The notes below the pieces were generated by a model, which was given only the letters and a program-made list of their open reading frames with translations, searched no databases and was not told where the DNA came from. Positions 13,605 to 27,825 of a stretch of 64,000 nucleotides of DNA are shown here, one piece after another. Both the position numbers and the translations under genes were made by a program. The number at the start of each line of letters is the position of its first letter. Position 1 is the stretch's first letter. The DNA lies in contig CM072886.1 of the NCBI GenBank assembly GCA_037013685.1, forward strand, positions 92,023,922 through 92,087,921, read 5' to 3'. Source of the stretch: Acridotheres tristis. Its lineage: Eukaryota > Chordata > Aves > Passeriformes > Sturnidae.

Positions 13605-15885
13605 CCAAACCAGCCAAGAAAAAGTACCAAAGCCACAAGTAAATTCTGAGTGAATATTCCCATATGAATGAGGATTAGTTTATGTTTCACTGTGGTATAT
13701 CAGCAGATGAAATATTACACTGTATATTTCCTCTTTATCTGGTGTATTTCTTTCCTCCCTGCCTCTTCTGTACCCTCTTCTCTCCCTTAAGTAACTGGGC
13801 TTTGCTTTATTTTATTATTTGGATTTTGTTTAGTCAGGGGCATATGGATGTTTAGAAGGACATTTATTTCAAGGGGAGGATTTCTGAAAACTGTAGTTCT
13901 TTTAGGGTCTGGTTTTGTCTTGTCCTTGAAATATGCTCTTTCTTTTCTTTCCAGTTTGGCCTGTTCCATATATTTCTTCAGGGCAATTAATCATTTAGAC
14001 TCGACATATAATTTGTTTATTCAGTAGTTATATATATGCAACCTTTCTTTTTTTCCCTCCCATTAAAGATTTTGCTTTCCTATCACAGACATTTTCATCA
14101 AACCTCTGTTTTATGCCTTTACCTAATATTCACTGCTAGAAGCATGCAAAGATCTTGCTTGCTTTGTCTGAAGTTCCCCTCGCCCTGCCCAAACCAGTAG
14201 GAAATTACACATATTCAACTTCACAACAGACCTCTCATGGTACAGTGCGGTCACAGCTCTTTGTGTATCCTGCACGAGCTGATCCTTTTATTTGCTTAGG
14301 ATAGCACAGATGCTTTGTTCCTCGCCGTAGAAGGGATTCTGCCTATTCTCATTTACATGTCCCATTGATTTCAGCTAAGTACATACAGTACATGGTATTG
14401 CAGCAAAGACCATTGGAAATATCTCTGTTATTGCAGCATGCTGCACACTCTGCAGCAAATCTGCACCACAATAAACCTCTTCCTGCAGCATCCAGAGATC
14501 CTCAAATAGCAGCAGGAGGGAAATGCCTGACGGTGTCCTGAGTGATACGTTACATTTGACTGTCACTTCTGGTCTGCCTGCTGGAGCTGTTCCATCCCCG
14601 TTATTTATTAAAGAAATTTCAGCGTCGTTTGGTTCCGCCCCCCCCCCCCCCGCCATTCTTATTAATTCCAGACCTTTTCCTCCTCCATTCACAAACGAGC
14701 TCCCCTCTAGAGTCTGAATGACAAGCTGAACTTCATGATCTTAACATAGATCCTTACAACACACAGGTTTTTGAATACTTCCACAGGAATATTTCATGCT
14801 GACGGACAGTGCCAGAAAGGACATATGCTTTTGTTGCCATTTTACTCACACACCTTCCCTCAGTGTGTCCCAGTCACGTCCAGGACTCTTGATTTTAATA
14901 TGCCATGTCTCCTGGAAACAACAGGAGAGCATTCCTTTCAGAAGGGACTGAATTTGTCCCACAACATTTGCCTCTATTTTAAGCTAATAAAATTCCTCCC
15001 TGCCTTTTTTTTCCCCTGTCACTGCAAGAGGGTCTGTTTCTCTAATGATACAGGTGGATGTGGTACTTGCCAAAGGGAGCAAAGTATTAGGAGCAGAAAA
15101 ATATCTACTGACATTTCACCATGTGAATGGCTTTGGGATGGCACAGGGAACACTCTTTCTGGCAGCAAAATCCCCAGGCCAGGTCCTTGCTGTAGACAGG
15201 ATATTTTCTATTCAGGCCAGTACACAGCAGGGCTGTGACTGACACCTCAATGTCACCTCCAGCTTTGAGCCCATTTGCAGTTGAAGGTGCCAGCAATGGT
15301 GGGTCAGCTTCCCTCTCGGAGGAGAGAGCAAAGCCCAGCTTGTCCAACCAGCAAATTTAGACAAATTCAGCTCACCTAAATTATTTGTAGCTCCTATTCC
15401 TGTTTAGATGTGTGTACTTTTAAAATACAATTGAAAGTCAACAAAGGAGAGATATTTTGTACAGCCATGGTCTCCAACTTAGACATCTAACTGCTTTTAA
15501 TTGGAACCATAAGTCATTCAACCATCAAAATAAATGCTGGTCAGAAAGTAGCAGCCAACTTTATAAGCTGGATCCATTAAATGGACCTTGCACGCATTTA
15601 ACCAGCTCTGCACACACCTGAAATGGGAAGTTTTTGTGCCTACTGTATGAAAGCTAATTCTGCCATTGACCTTTCTACAGTCATCCCACCTTGCTGCCTG
15701 CCTTCTCCCAGAGGCTGTCATTCTCCATTTTCACACCAGAATGGGATAGGATAGCACTCTGGCTTGCTAGTTTTATTTGCCTGAAAATGGAAATATAGGT
15801 AAACTATGACACTCATGAATTTATGATGAATTTATGGATGAATGTGTGTTCCTCAGCAATTTTTCTTTTTTTTTCCCTTTTATTC

Positions 15886-15945
15886 GTTTTTGTTTGTTTG
15901 TTTGTTTGTTTTTGTTTGTTTCTTTGTTTGTTTTTTGTTTTTTTT
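15886..15945 (+). repeat. (GTTT)n-rich low-complexity tract
   Basis: Repeated GTTT units with T-run interruptions follow a T/C-rich lead at 15861-15880. This could be the tail of a decayed retrotransposed copy, but I see no body next to it. Confidence 0.85.
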
Positions 15946-18900
15946 AATAAAGGGGTAACGTGGTACAATTTTACCTTGATATTCTTGAATCTTAACAGCT
16001 AAGGACTGACAGGTTTTCCTGGAAGGTACCTTTTATTTCAGAGTAGACCAAATCTTAAACAGAGAATGGTTAAAGATAGTGAAATGTTTTGTTTAGGATA
16101 ATGCAAGATTTTCATATCAGCAGAGAACTGAAAACCAAAAGAATTTAGGGTAGACCAAGCTGACCTGCTTTTGTAACTTTTCCATAGCCTGTTAGCAACC
16201 TGTAGAGGTCATTTTCCTTACAGTTCTTCTCCCCAGATCTCCAACTTCTTTTATGCCTGGGGATTTCCTTCATGCAACTCTTTAAACCTGCTTGTTTGTT
16301 CCTTTGCCTATTCCTCCCTCAAGTCATCCCATAGGATATTTAGTTTGGAAACCTCTTCAGTATAAATCCAACCCAGAGAAAACACTCCCATTTGGGAAGA
16401 TTGGAGGAATGCCGAGGTAGCTTGGTGCAATGGTTGGGTCTTATGTTTTTTTAATTAAAATATTAGCTTCTTGTGCCAGGTAATCTTCCACCTTCTGTGT
16501 TATGTGTAGATCTGCTGAGGCTGCATCATATAAACCAAACAGAGTTTGGTCAGCATATTTAATTCACCCTTGTTTCTTTGACTATCATTTGTTTATCAGA
16601 AAAAGACTGGTCTAGACCTTAATCAAAATGAGGAAAATTAAATTCCTACTAATTAGGGAGTTCTCAGCACTTGCTAGATCTTTTCAAAGATGAAGAGGTT
16701 AATCATTTGCAGTCAGACAGTAAGAAATGAACCACTTGTCTCTTCCTTCATCCTCTATGCAGTTCCTCCATTTCAACATCCTTGTTACTAAATCTGAGAC
16801 AATGTGTAATTATACAGAAGGAAATCTCTCTGGGGTATAGCTGAAGTTGCTTAAATTGTGCTGATTTACAAAGATGAAGGATTTTTATTTTTTTCCCCAA
16901 CTAGAAAAAAAAATTACCTTTTTTTCATAATGGCAAACAACCTCCTGCAAAGTCAACTCCTTTTCTGAAAGTCATTGCTAGTTTTATAATTTCTGAGTCA
17001 TTAGATAACAGATAGAACTCCACACTTAGTGGTTTCAAATGTTTATGGTCTGCAATTCATTCTTAATGAGCTCTCTCCATGTCTTTATTCTTCTTCACAC
17101 CCTCCTGCTGGGAAATGTCTTACTCTGCCTTGGCTTTTGTTAATGATTCCACAATCATTTCAGAGCCATTTCTTCTGCCTTATGTAATTCTGACACTGCA
17201 TAAGAGCCTGGCTCTGCAGCCTCACAGTTGGAAATGTAACCTTTAATGTATTAATTTCTCTTGCTCAAAACAATTTAACCTCTGTCTTGGTTTTGTGATT
17301 GCTAAGTGTTCCAATTAAATGCCTCTTTCATTTTTTGTCCTGGAGGGCTTGATCTTACCAGTATTATGTTTAACATACCCTACCTAGCAAATGATGAGCA
17401 CTCCAGGGTCCCCTCAAGTGTTCTTTATCAATCCGTTATCTATCTCATGAGTGTCTGTCACATTTTCAAAACAACAACAACAGAAGAGATTAATTAAACT
17501 ACTTTTAAACACTAAATAACAAAAACCACTACAAGTGGAAACAAATAATTACATAGCTGGAGAAGAAGTAATCCAGGAGGAATAAATGCACTCCCCCCCC
17601 CCAGCCCCCTGATCAATAGTAACCCTTGAATGCTATTTAAATGCTGAATCTTCCACATCAGGATGCAGCCAGGATCAAGAGTTGTAAGAATGTGAAAATT
17701 AATCACAGTAACAAAAAGTCTCTCTGTGCTTGTCTTTTTTTTATTTCACCACCTGGCACTTAACAAAAAAACATTCCCAGCAAGTTCTGAGAAATTTTGA
17801 ACCAGCATCCAGCAGGAAAACATTTTTTTGAACAGAAAGAGGGAGTAGTAGCAGGGGAAAGGTGGAAGGATTGGAAAAACATCCTCAGATAGGTCACTAC
17901 CCCTAGCACTATTGTTGGTAAATATATCATAACAAGTTGGCTGTCAGCTGCTTCAGTGGGGAAATTCCGTGTTTTCTGCTTCTCCTAATTTCTACTTGCC
18001 CCAAGTCAAACGTATTTTAGCCATCAGCTTTACTACATCAGCTATTAAGACTTCTGTGTAAAGTAACTGAAGAGCAATAGAATAAGACTTCAGCTGAGCC
18101 CATGCCTGTTTATTCCCGGCTATTATCAAAGCACTGCCTACGTGTATCTGGACTCAAAATGCTGCGCAAGCCACCCAAGAGCAGAGGTAACAGGAGCAGC
18201 AGGCTGGCTTGTGTCACAGGTGCTGGGGGCCACGCTCAGGCTGCCCACCGATGGTGGGTAACTGTGCCATCACAGCTGCTGTGCCCAAATTCAGGGCAGC
18301 AGCAAGCACCTGAGGTGACCTGCCACCCCTCTGTGGGCAGCAAGAATTCGGCCAGGCATCTCAGGCAGAGGGGAAACAGCTCATGGTCCCCAGCTCTGTT
18401 TGCTGATGCTTGCAGCTGTAATTCCAAGTACTTCCCAGACAAATGAAATTGTTATTGGTGTGCATGCTTCACAGGCATTATCTGAGAGCAGGAAAGGATA
18501 CAAGTCATAAGGAATTATTTCAAGGCTAATGCCACTCGCTCTGTCATGATTTCTTTTCCAGCCACCCATTCCCAGGGGCAGTTCAATGGCAGCCCAGGGA
18601 GATCCACACCACACGTGCAGCCTGTCCTCCTTGCTCTTTCCTAAGCCCTTTCTGGACTCTAGACACAGGAGAAATAGCTTTGGCATGTTTCTTGACATTA
18701 GAGCAGAAAGTGTCCGTCTCTGTCTGTACCCATCCTCCCACACAAGCAGCTGCTCTGGGCTGAGAGTGGTTATTGGTTTCTAATCCCACCTCTTGCAACC
18801 TTAAAGAGCTTTAACTCTGCACTTTTCACAGGTTGCAGGGTAGGGTGTTGGTCTGAGAGCTCGATAGACCTTCAGGAGGAGCATGGGAATGTCAGACAAG

Positions 18901-20599
18901 GCCTTGCACTTTACTGAACATGCACACGCCTCTTCATCCCTTCTCTCTCCTGCAATCTTCCAGCTGTGCTCACAGCGCTGTCTTCCCTGCTAGGGAAGCT
19001 GATAGTTTTTCCTTTAGCTTTTGTTTTCAGCTTTCTGCTCTTTTAGTGGGACCTGTCAAGAGCAAGCTCATCTCTGAAGGATCAAATCTCATTCTGCAAA
19101 GCACTGCAGCTTCCAAAATCGTTAAAGGAGTGCCTCAAGTATTTACCACTGGCATGAGCACTACTTGTCCTGAATTCCCTTAGTTTTTGGGGTGCTTCCA
19201 CCAAGATGATACCTCAATAAGTTTTCCCACAGTGCTTCTAAATTTCTTGGAGTGCTTGTCAGGCAAGTGTCTGACTGCCCATGGCTCTATCATTGTGTGG
19301 TAGCTGTGCTCTCAGACACAGACACACAAAGGGCATTGTTTGGTTGCCTAGACAAAAGTAGCTTGTGCAATTAGAGATTTCCTGAATATCCACATGGTAA
19401 CTGGGAGATATGACAAGGGACCTGTGGGAGACCCAGCCAACAGCAGACCTGGAAATTGAGGGACCAGAAGGATGCCCAGGATGGTCCTAGGTACCTTGGT
19501 TTGGGCAAATGAGCTGTGCCTAAAGTATCTGAAACTCCTTAAATGAATGATGAAACTTTTCCTGTGCAGGGCAGCCATTATCTGTAGTGCCACAATCTGG
19601 CAGGAACAAAGGAAGGCACCACTGCAAGCTGGCAGGATGGCATTGCTCCCTAGAAGTCAATATTTACAAGAGATTGCCAGATGGGTGTGCAGATCTTCCT
19701 TATCCCCAGACTAATCAAGAGTCAAAGGAAGCAGGTCAATGTTTGAAACGTTCAGCTCTTCTCTATTCCTTTATGTCCACATTTCCACATAGTGAGGAGA
19801 CCTTTTCAGCAGTAATGAGATCTCAGCATCCTTTTCAATTATATTGTGGCCATGGAAAGCTCTTGAATAAATGCATTTTTATTTTCAGACTTGCAATTTT
19901 TTACCTATATTTATCGCAACAGCTCCTGCAATCACAGCCATGAGGTTTGGTTTTAGCAATTATCTGCTACAACAGCATCTCACTTACTTGCTTCTTGTTT
20001 AAAAAGCAAAACCCTGTCTGCTCACAGACCATAGCACTTCAGGAAGAGATTGGTAATTTGTAGACTGAATTTTTACATTCATGGACGATACACATTGGCA
20101 AGCTCAACCTATGGTGTGTAACCTTTGGTAAAATTGAAATTACAAATGTTGCCCCCCTTCAAAAAGAACATGTGGTCCACTGACAAAAGCATATTTAAGC
20201 ATGTATAGGAAATCTTCTGTGAAGAAGTGTGATATCTAGGGAGACTTTTGAGATGGGATTCTTCAGATGATATGCCCTTCACTGTGGAGCTTCTTGCTAA
20301 GTCCTGTATCCCTGCAAGTTATGCCACAACAAGACCCTGCTCCTAACTGGAATCTCTGAGCACAAGATAAAGCAACAAAAACAGGAACAGAAACAAAAAG
20401 CAACAACAACAACAACAAAAATCATATAGCTGATTCAGGTAAAAGTCACACATTAAGAGTTACACTGAAACAACTATTTGCCAATGGTTTGGAAATCAAT
20501 GCTTGTTTAAAATATATTGATAATAATAATTTCAACTCTTCATTACTATCATTTGAGCCATTACCTTTTTTCTGCCTGTAACGTTGTATACTATGAGAA

Positions 20600-20663
20600 G
20601 TAAATTAAGTGAACACTTGAGGCGTCCTCTAACTTTGCATAGATTTTATGATTCTGTGAGAAT
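20600..20663 (+). repeat. Probable CR1 LINE 3' tip (sense)
   Basis: The segment ACTTGAGGCGTCCTCTAAC, followed by a TTTTATGATTCTGTGA end, resembles the last bases of CR1 (GAGGTCCCTTCCAAC, then ATTCTATGATTCTGTGA). Only about 60 bases are recognisable, which fits a severely 5'-truncated copy. Confidence 0.5.
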
Positions 20664-23600
20664 ATACCAGTTATATTTCATTTCTCTTGAGGATTCTACC
20701 CTTGAGAAAATGGTTGAAAATTTTCCAACATAATTGGGCTTTCACTGGAAAATTAGGAGTTCATTTAAATAATTTATTTCACATAAAGTGTCTTTTTATG
20801 TAGAAATTTTCAACTTTACATTGTAAAGGCAAGAACTTCAAACTCCCGAACTTCAATTTCCAACACAAACTAAAATAATTTAGTTTAACAATAGAACATC
20901 TTTGAAAAAAAATTTAAATGAAAGAAAAACAAATTGTATATGGGCAAAATGCTATAGTTTCCAATATTTCTAGAACTGACCTCTCCATTGAAGTTAATGG
21001 ACCAGATCATAAAGTATTTATTCAGTATTCTCTTGGACATTTCTCCAGTGTTATACATGCAAATCCCAAATATCCGAATATTAAGTGTATGAACCTCTGA
21101 ACATTGCTTTCTGGAAACAGTAGTTGCTCAGCGTTTATCAGTCTGTGTAACAAACTTCTTCATCCATGGCTGACTATCATCGGATGATGAATGCTCATGC
21201 AGTTTTTCTCAAGCTCTGGGATGGAATAATACTGCAAGGCATGGTTGGTTTTTTTCTGTGGAACAGTCTCCTCACAGAACTATGCTAAAGCTGAGCTACT
21301 CATTCTATATACAAGAGAACTGAACAGGCGATATTTCTGCTCTTGCTGACCCAGCAACAAAGACAAGCAAAATGGCTCTCCTGGGTTAGAATCTGTCCAA
21401 AAGCAGCAGGGAATGTAAGGATAGGTCTCCTGTGCTTTGAGAAAGGAAGTTTCTGCTGGAGCTTGTATGCTGCAGCCAAAGTTAATTAAGAGTCCAAAAT
21501 CAACTTAGAAAATTAATAGCATGGTTTTTTTAAAGCTTAGCTCTGCAGAAAAAAAATCTCTGATTTATCTGCAAGATTTTGTACAAACAAATATACACAA
21601 ACGCAAGACAAGACATTATAACTTCAATAAAATTGTCACTGCCCAGCAGTTTCCCAAGATTATGTTAGGTACCTTTCACGGTTTATCAGTGTGCTCAGAT
21701 AGTACTGAAAAGGAGGGAGCTGCAGCACAGAAACCCACAGGTGTGCATGAAAATGCAACACAAAAGAAAATTCTGTGGAAATTCAGACACTTTTGTCTGC
21801 TAGTTGTATGTCCTTAGATTGTCTTTTCAAATGCTCACATGCAAAAAATTAAGACAACTGCCTGGCTGCTGAAGAGCCTTGGCAGAAGGGTGCTCTGTAC
21901 AAGAGATGAGAACTTTGTGATTGTCACCTATGGATTAATTACTGTCAACAAGCATCAAAAAGTCAACCTGCTCTCATGCAGTAATAGGCTGTGTGAGTGG
22001 AGCCATGGACTCAGTCATTTGCCACACTGCTGTTTACTCCAGACTACAGCAGGGGATGGTGGTGGGTGCCTGCTGGGAGGCACATGGGCTTGGAACCCCC
22101 TCAAGCACATCCTCATCCCCACTTCTTCCCAATCTGCCTCCAACAACAGCTTTCCAAAAGAGTAACCAGCTCAGTTTCCCTAACAGAAAAAACAACACTA
22201 CTAAAAGGAAAAAACAAACAAAAACCAAAACAAAACAGCCCGAACATTATAGCCTGACTGTTTCACTCAGAAAAATGAAAGATCAAACTCTGTGGGTCTC
22301 ATGTGTAGCTCTTTCTCAGCCAGGTGACCCTACCACCTTTCTCACTGTGTGGCCATGTGCTAGGGTTTGTCTGGTACAGCGCTGTGTTGAAGGCTTTGTG
22401 CTCCTCTGGGTAATATTTGTGTAATAATGATGTTTTCTTGCAGGAAGCTGATTTTACAACGCATACCATTGGGTTCAACATTTCCCCTCCTCCCAGCATT
22501 CAACAGGGAGTATTTAAGATAATATAAGAAAGTTGTTAAAGTTTGAAATAAGTAGATGTTGTAATCTGGCAACCAATTTCAGTCTTTTTGTGCAGTGATA
22601 GATTTAATAATTTATAAATCAGTGGCATGAACAAAGCAAGAACCAAAACAGAACTACCCATTTCAAAAGTGTAAAGACAGTTAACCTTTAAACAGATGGA
22701 TAATTCCAGACAGCACTGTAAAATTAATAGAGCCTAAACTGTAGGTCTCAAAGCTGCAGAATACATCTTGGGAGACCATGTTTTTGAGATCATCATAAAT
22801 CAATTTTTTTCTTATCAGTCCCTTATGCATAAATCGACTACAAGGCCTGCTAGGTTATGAATATGTATGTCATGACATGACAACTGATCCAGTGCTCCAG
22901 TATCAAAAGTCCTGTGATCTTATTGCTTATACTGAACCATCAGCTTCTTCACATCATGCAGAAACAGTCATAACAACAATATGAAGACTGGACTGGGAAA
23001 AGGTAAGAAGAAGAGATTTTCTGCGGGGAAATTTTAGCGAATGAAAGCACGGAATCTCTTAAGGAATCCCATTTCCATCTCTGCACTATTTGCAACTCTT
23101 TTCCTCATTAAATAATGTCTTTTCAGAGACATTTTGCTTTCCCCAACTAAAATCTTCCAGCTTTGGCAAGGAACAGAAGGTAAACTGTGAATTACCAGGA
23201 ATGATGGCTTTTTTTGTCTTTATGAACATACGTGCCCTGTCCATGCAAAAGAGCGAACCTGACCACGCCTCAGGATAGTGTAAACACACACCCTACAAAA
23301 ACACACTTAGACTTACCAGGAAAAAAAAATTACTAGAAAACCTATTGTTTTGCATTGCCTTAAAAAAGACCACTATTGAAAACATATTTAATAAAAGGAT
23401 ACATTTATAAGGACAGGATATGATAAAAAACCAAGTGAGAATGAGGGTTGGGATGGAAGTGAAGCTCAAAGAGTGATGTTACATAGCTGCCAGGCTCAGA
23501 TATGCCAGTCCCTGGGAGACACTTTCATTAGCAATAGGGAAGATGCTGGCTGTGGAATAAACATGAAACTTGATCTGATGATCTCTTGCCTTGATACCAC

Positions 23601-26600
23601 ATAGACCGCTGCTAATTATGAAGCTGCCTGACAAGCAAATAGTGCTCCATATTTATAACAACAGAAAAAATCAGCTAATTTGTCATTTTAATGCCTGATA
23701 TAACTTTGAATTTTCCATAAAAGCAGCAAGGAAATTAGGAGCAGAGTTTACAGTTAAAAAAATAGAAGGGAATATATTTCTCTGGATTCCCAAAGGTCTT
23801 TGTATTTTTCCCTTATCCCACAATACTTTTTCACTCTGGCCTCTGCAGAAATTACTTTTCACTCCTTCAGTCACAGAGATATGGAGGTTTTCACCCACAG
23901 TAACAGCAAGGCAGGACAACACAGTGAAACCAGCCTGCTGTGAAACCAGTGTAAAGAAACAACGAACTGGTATCATCTGGAATTATGTCCTCACTTTCAT
24001 TTGCTCTCACCCTGGGTAGGAAATGAGACTTTATGTGAACAAAGGCAAATAAAAGGACATGGAACCAGGAGATGTGTCCTCACTTGAATATTAAACAAAT
24101 GAGTATCAGCCAGCAACAAATTGGGGCTTTTCAGTCCTCCTTGCTTTCATAGAAACACAGGCAGCATGCACAGAAGCAGTGCAATACTAGAGGTGACTTG
24201 CTCACTTTACACACAAAAAACTTATTTGAACAGACACATGCTGAATAGAATATACAACATAAAGCTTCTAAGCTATATGTGACCCACTTTCGCAGATATC
24301 TACTGCCTCTGAGTGCTCAGTATCACATTAACATAAATGCCATTAAGTTTTGGCCCTGTATCATCTTTATTTTTTATAGATACATAATTATTGAGAAGAG
24401 GCTGTTAACTTTTTATAGACTTTAAATATAGTCTATCAGTTCTCTCTATCTCACTTTGTTTAAGGATTCACCCAGCAGAACAATTGTGTTGCTGCCACAT
24501 TGTTCTATTTTACAAAAAAAATGCTTCTGCTTCATGGAGTGAGAAGAGATCCACTGTACCCTCTCAGGTGCACAGGCACCAGGTACACACAGCAATTGAT
24601 CCTGACTCATCACAGACATGGGCACAGCCAACCCTTTAATTTGAGAAAGCTTGGCGCCTACTTTTAATGTATGTTATAACCTCAGTAGTTCTGCAACATC
24701 ATAAAAATAATAAAGAGCAATGTCCCATGTCTAGAAACAGAAATTATTTCTATCAGAATTTATGCATTGTTTAATTAATTCCTATTTTTTAGGTTTTTTT
24801 TTTTAAGCAGGAAACAGTCACTCAATTCCAGCAGAAGATATTTTAAAAGCTTTTTTCCCGTTTTCAAAAAAAACCTGAATTTGCTGTTCCATCTGATGAT
24901 GGTATGGAGCAGAACTTTGCAGAGTGTTTAAGCACATTTTAATTCCATCATTTTATCTGGAGTGCCCAAAAGAGACACTCAGCATAATATTTCACATGTC
25001 CAAAAGATGAAACAAGGTCTCAACAACCATCCATTTGAATTTTTTTCTTTTTTCCAGAAAATAGGGAAGAATTACATTAGTATATATTGTGCACAGACAA
25101 GCTTACCTGAGATTTCCCTCTTGATATGGCCAGAAAATCCTTCTTGGAGAAAAATGAACATGTTGGATGCTTAAAATATAATTAAGTATTTTAGATGCTA
25201 CTTCAAAAAAATTTTACTTGGTAAAAAAATGGTATTTTACTTGCCACCAGTTCCCCAAAACTATTATTTTTCCTGCTGCACTTAGTAGCTGAAATACCTC
25301 AGTGTTTTCATTGAGCATTACCATGTTTACAATAAAAAGAAAGCCCTATGGGAGTCTCATTTGATTTCATTGCACTGTTTATAAATTAACAAGAAATGGA
25401 GACTGCTCTGAGTGGCAGAGACAAAGAGAAGATACATACACACTGGGAATTCTGTAATGGCAAAAACAAACTCATCTTTGATGATAAACAAATCCCTGAC
25501 CAGAAATGGCTGTTTTGGCCAAGGCCTCTGTATCCAAGATGTGCTCACTGGTTTCGTAGTGCCATGTTGTGGGTGCTGAATCAATGTTGTGATGGTGACA
25601 CAGCAGAATGGAGCCCAGCGATCAGAAATGCCACTGCTCAGCCAGGGCACTGCTCCTCGTGAAACACAGAGGCCACAGAGAGCAAAGAGCCACAGGGTGT
25701 GAGAGCTTTCCAGATTTTCTAACACTTGAGCACCTGCTGAGGAGCTCCACTGGCAGCACCACCACAGCATTTTGTTAACCTGTGCTTTCCACCCAACCAT
25801 CTTCTAATACATCTCTTTTCAAGGCAATGTTTAAGGAGGCTGCTGGCTATGCACAGTGTCCCCAAGTACCAAAGACTTTAATATTTTATTACTTAAGGCT
25901 TTGATAAAGTGGTGCTGTGCCTTCAATTTGTGATTGGAAAAACTGTGATATTTCCATTTATCCTGAAATACAGGTTAGATCCCTTCTTAAGTATATGAGC
26001 AACTGCTACAACTCCTCACAGAGCCATCAGAAGAGATAAAATAGATAAATGTGCTCTTCACTTAAGCACATGTTGAAGTAGCCTTCTGGGGTATGAATGG
26101 TGAAAAACCATAATTGTATGAGACCTAGCTGCAAGTCTTCCCACAGTGATAAGGTTTGGACTATTACTTTCATTAATAGACACAGATTTCAATTGGCTTT
26201 AATCCTCCAGCATGTTGAAGAATTAGAAGTTTAATGTAAATGTTTGGTGTGAAACAGAATTGAGGAATTTGTGGTGAATTATTTATTCAGCTAATTTAGC
26301 CTCTTTTTCCGTTAATGAATTCTTTGCTTTTTTTATAAGTGCATTTGTTATTCCAACTTGTTTGACAAAAGATTTGTGTGAATCTGTTTCAGCTGGTGGC
26401 TTGTGAACAAGCTGCTGACAAGGACTCTCTTCCCCTCATAGCTGCTGGAGGTTACAGCTGATAAGCTGGGCACCTGAGGCTCCTGGGGTGTTACTGCTGT
26501 CCCCAGACTGGTGACAAATGCTTTTCAAGTAGACGTGTGGGAACTTGTGCACAGAGGAATGGGGCTGCACAGTAGGATGAAGATTTAGGGAGAGAGATGA

Positions 26601-27239
26601 ATCTGCCCTTACCTTTCTTTCTGGTCAGTCAATGCTTAGTCCTGTCTTCCTTTCAGAACTGGTCAGATTAGGCTACACCTTCATAAGTAAAACAATTTTT
26701 CAAGCATGCTACCTCGGCCACAATGCTGTTGTTACATTTCAACAAATTAAAGGATATGAGCAGAGAGATCCAGCTGCTCAAAAGCTACAAATATAAAGTA
26801 ATTTAGAAGCCTTTGACAGAGGCAGAGAGGCAAGAATTTCTGATAAAGACACAGCTGCAAACAGCTTCAAGCCTTGCAATAACACAAGGAACGTGTATCA
26901 ATTTCTGTCGCTGCAAACATCGACTGCTGAAACTTAATACCAACCTCGCCCTCGTGATGATGAAGAGATGACATTTCCATTTTATTGATCTCACAGAGAT
27001 GCAGTGCAGGCAGTGTCAAAGGCAGCTGGGTACAGGGGGCTGCAGCCCATGCCCACATACAACCGGTGTGTCCTGAGCCCACCGTGTGGTTTGGTGCCCA
27101 GGAGGCTGGGACAAGGAAAATCTCTTGGAGATCTACACATGCAGCTAAAGAATAGAAACAAGATTCCAGTGGAAAACTGGAGTTAATTATAGGATCATTT
27201 GTGGGTCTCACCATGAAGAAGACCTTTATATTCAAAGAG
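20664..27239. other. Intergenic sequence, no gene seen
   Basis: No supportable gene. A-rich AAAC-type sequence lies at about 22200-22240. Frames such as 21993-22424 and 25357-25800 have no domain and are crossed by competing frames. Confidence 0.65.
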
Positions 27240-27637
27240 AATCATAGAATGCTTCAGGTTGGAAGCCACCTTGATTTGGAAGGTCACCTAGTCAAAATTG
27301 CCTGTCATGGGCAAGGGCATCTTCAACTAGATCAGGTTGGTTTCTCAGAGTCCTGTCCAGCCTGGACTTGAATGTTCCCAAGGATTCAGCATCCACCACT
27401 TCTCCGGACAATCTATTGCTGTCCCTCACCACTCTCATAGTCAAAAACTTCTTCCTAATATCTAATCTAAACCTGCCCTCTTCTAGCTTAAACCCAGTCC
27501 CTCTTGTCCTATCACTACTGCCTTTGGATAAAGTCCCTTCCATCCTTCTTGTAGGTCCCCTTTAGGTACTAAAAGACTCTCTCCAGAGTCTTCTCTTCTC
27601 CAGGCTGAACAATCCACTCTCTGCTTTCCTCATAGCA
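27240..27637 (-). repeat. CR1 LINE fragment with ORF2 C-terminus and 3' end (antisense)
   Basis: On the minus strand the fragment encodes a decayed end of the CR1 reverse-transcriptase polyprotein. The motif EEGRFRLDIRKKFLTMRVVR, followed by NRLSGEVVDAESLGTFKSRL, is the typical CR1 ORF2 C-terminus. The 3' UTR follows, with the complement of ATAGAATGCTTCAGGTTGGA at 27243-27262. The blocks TTCTTCCTAATATCTAATCT and TCTTCTCTTCTCCAGGCTGA on the plus strand are also CR1-specific. The copy is 5' truncated at about 27637 and cannot be active. Confidence 0.95.
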
Positions 27638-27813
27638 AGCATATCTACACATTTGTATTTAGCATTTATGGCACAGTATATCACAGTAACATACCTTAGG
27701 AAAAGTTGCAGCAGCTGAGCTCCTTTGGCCTTTATGAAATGACAAAACATGAAAATATTGTTTTGAGAGGTACTAAGTGCAGATGATCTTTAATGCAGGG
27801 CAGAGTAAAATTA

Positions 27814-27825
27814 TCACCAGAGGGC
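27814..27825 (+). promoter_or_regulatory. CTCF-like core motif (weak)
   Basis: TCACCAGAGGGC matches the CTCF core CCASYAGRKGGC at 11 of 12 positions on the plus strand. A match this short is expected by chance at some rate in 64 kb. Confidence 0.2.

Larger units (their letters stand above)
13131..20599. other. Intergenic sequence with simple repeats, no gene seen
   Basis: No supportable gene. Simple sequence includes a run of 14 C at 14638-14651, a run of 10 C at 17593-17602, a GTTT-rich tract at 15886-15945 and CAA repeats at about 20400-20416 in a following A-rich stretch. A 155-codon frame at 14771-15238 has no domain and an overlapping frame on each strand. Confidence 0.65.

Noticed and set aside
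27292..27543. 83-codon minus-strand frame as a host gene
   Set aside because: Its sequence is the C-terminal end of a CR1 LINE protein, so it belongs to a dead transposon fragment.
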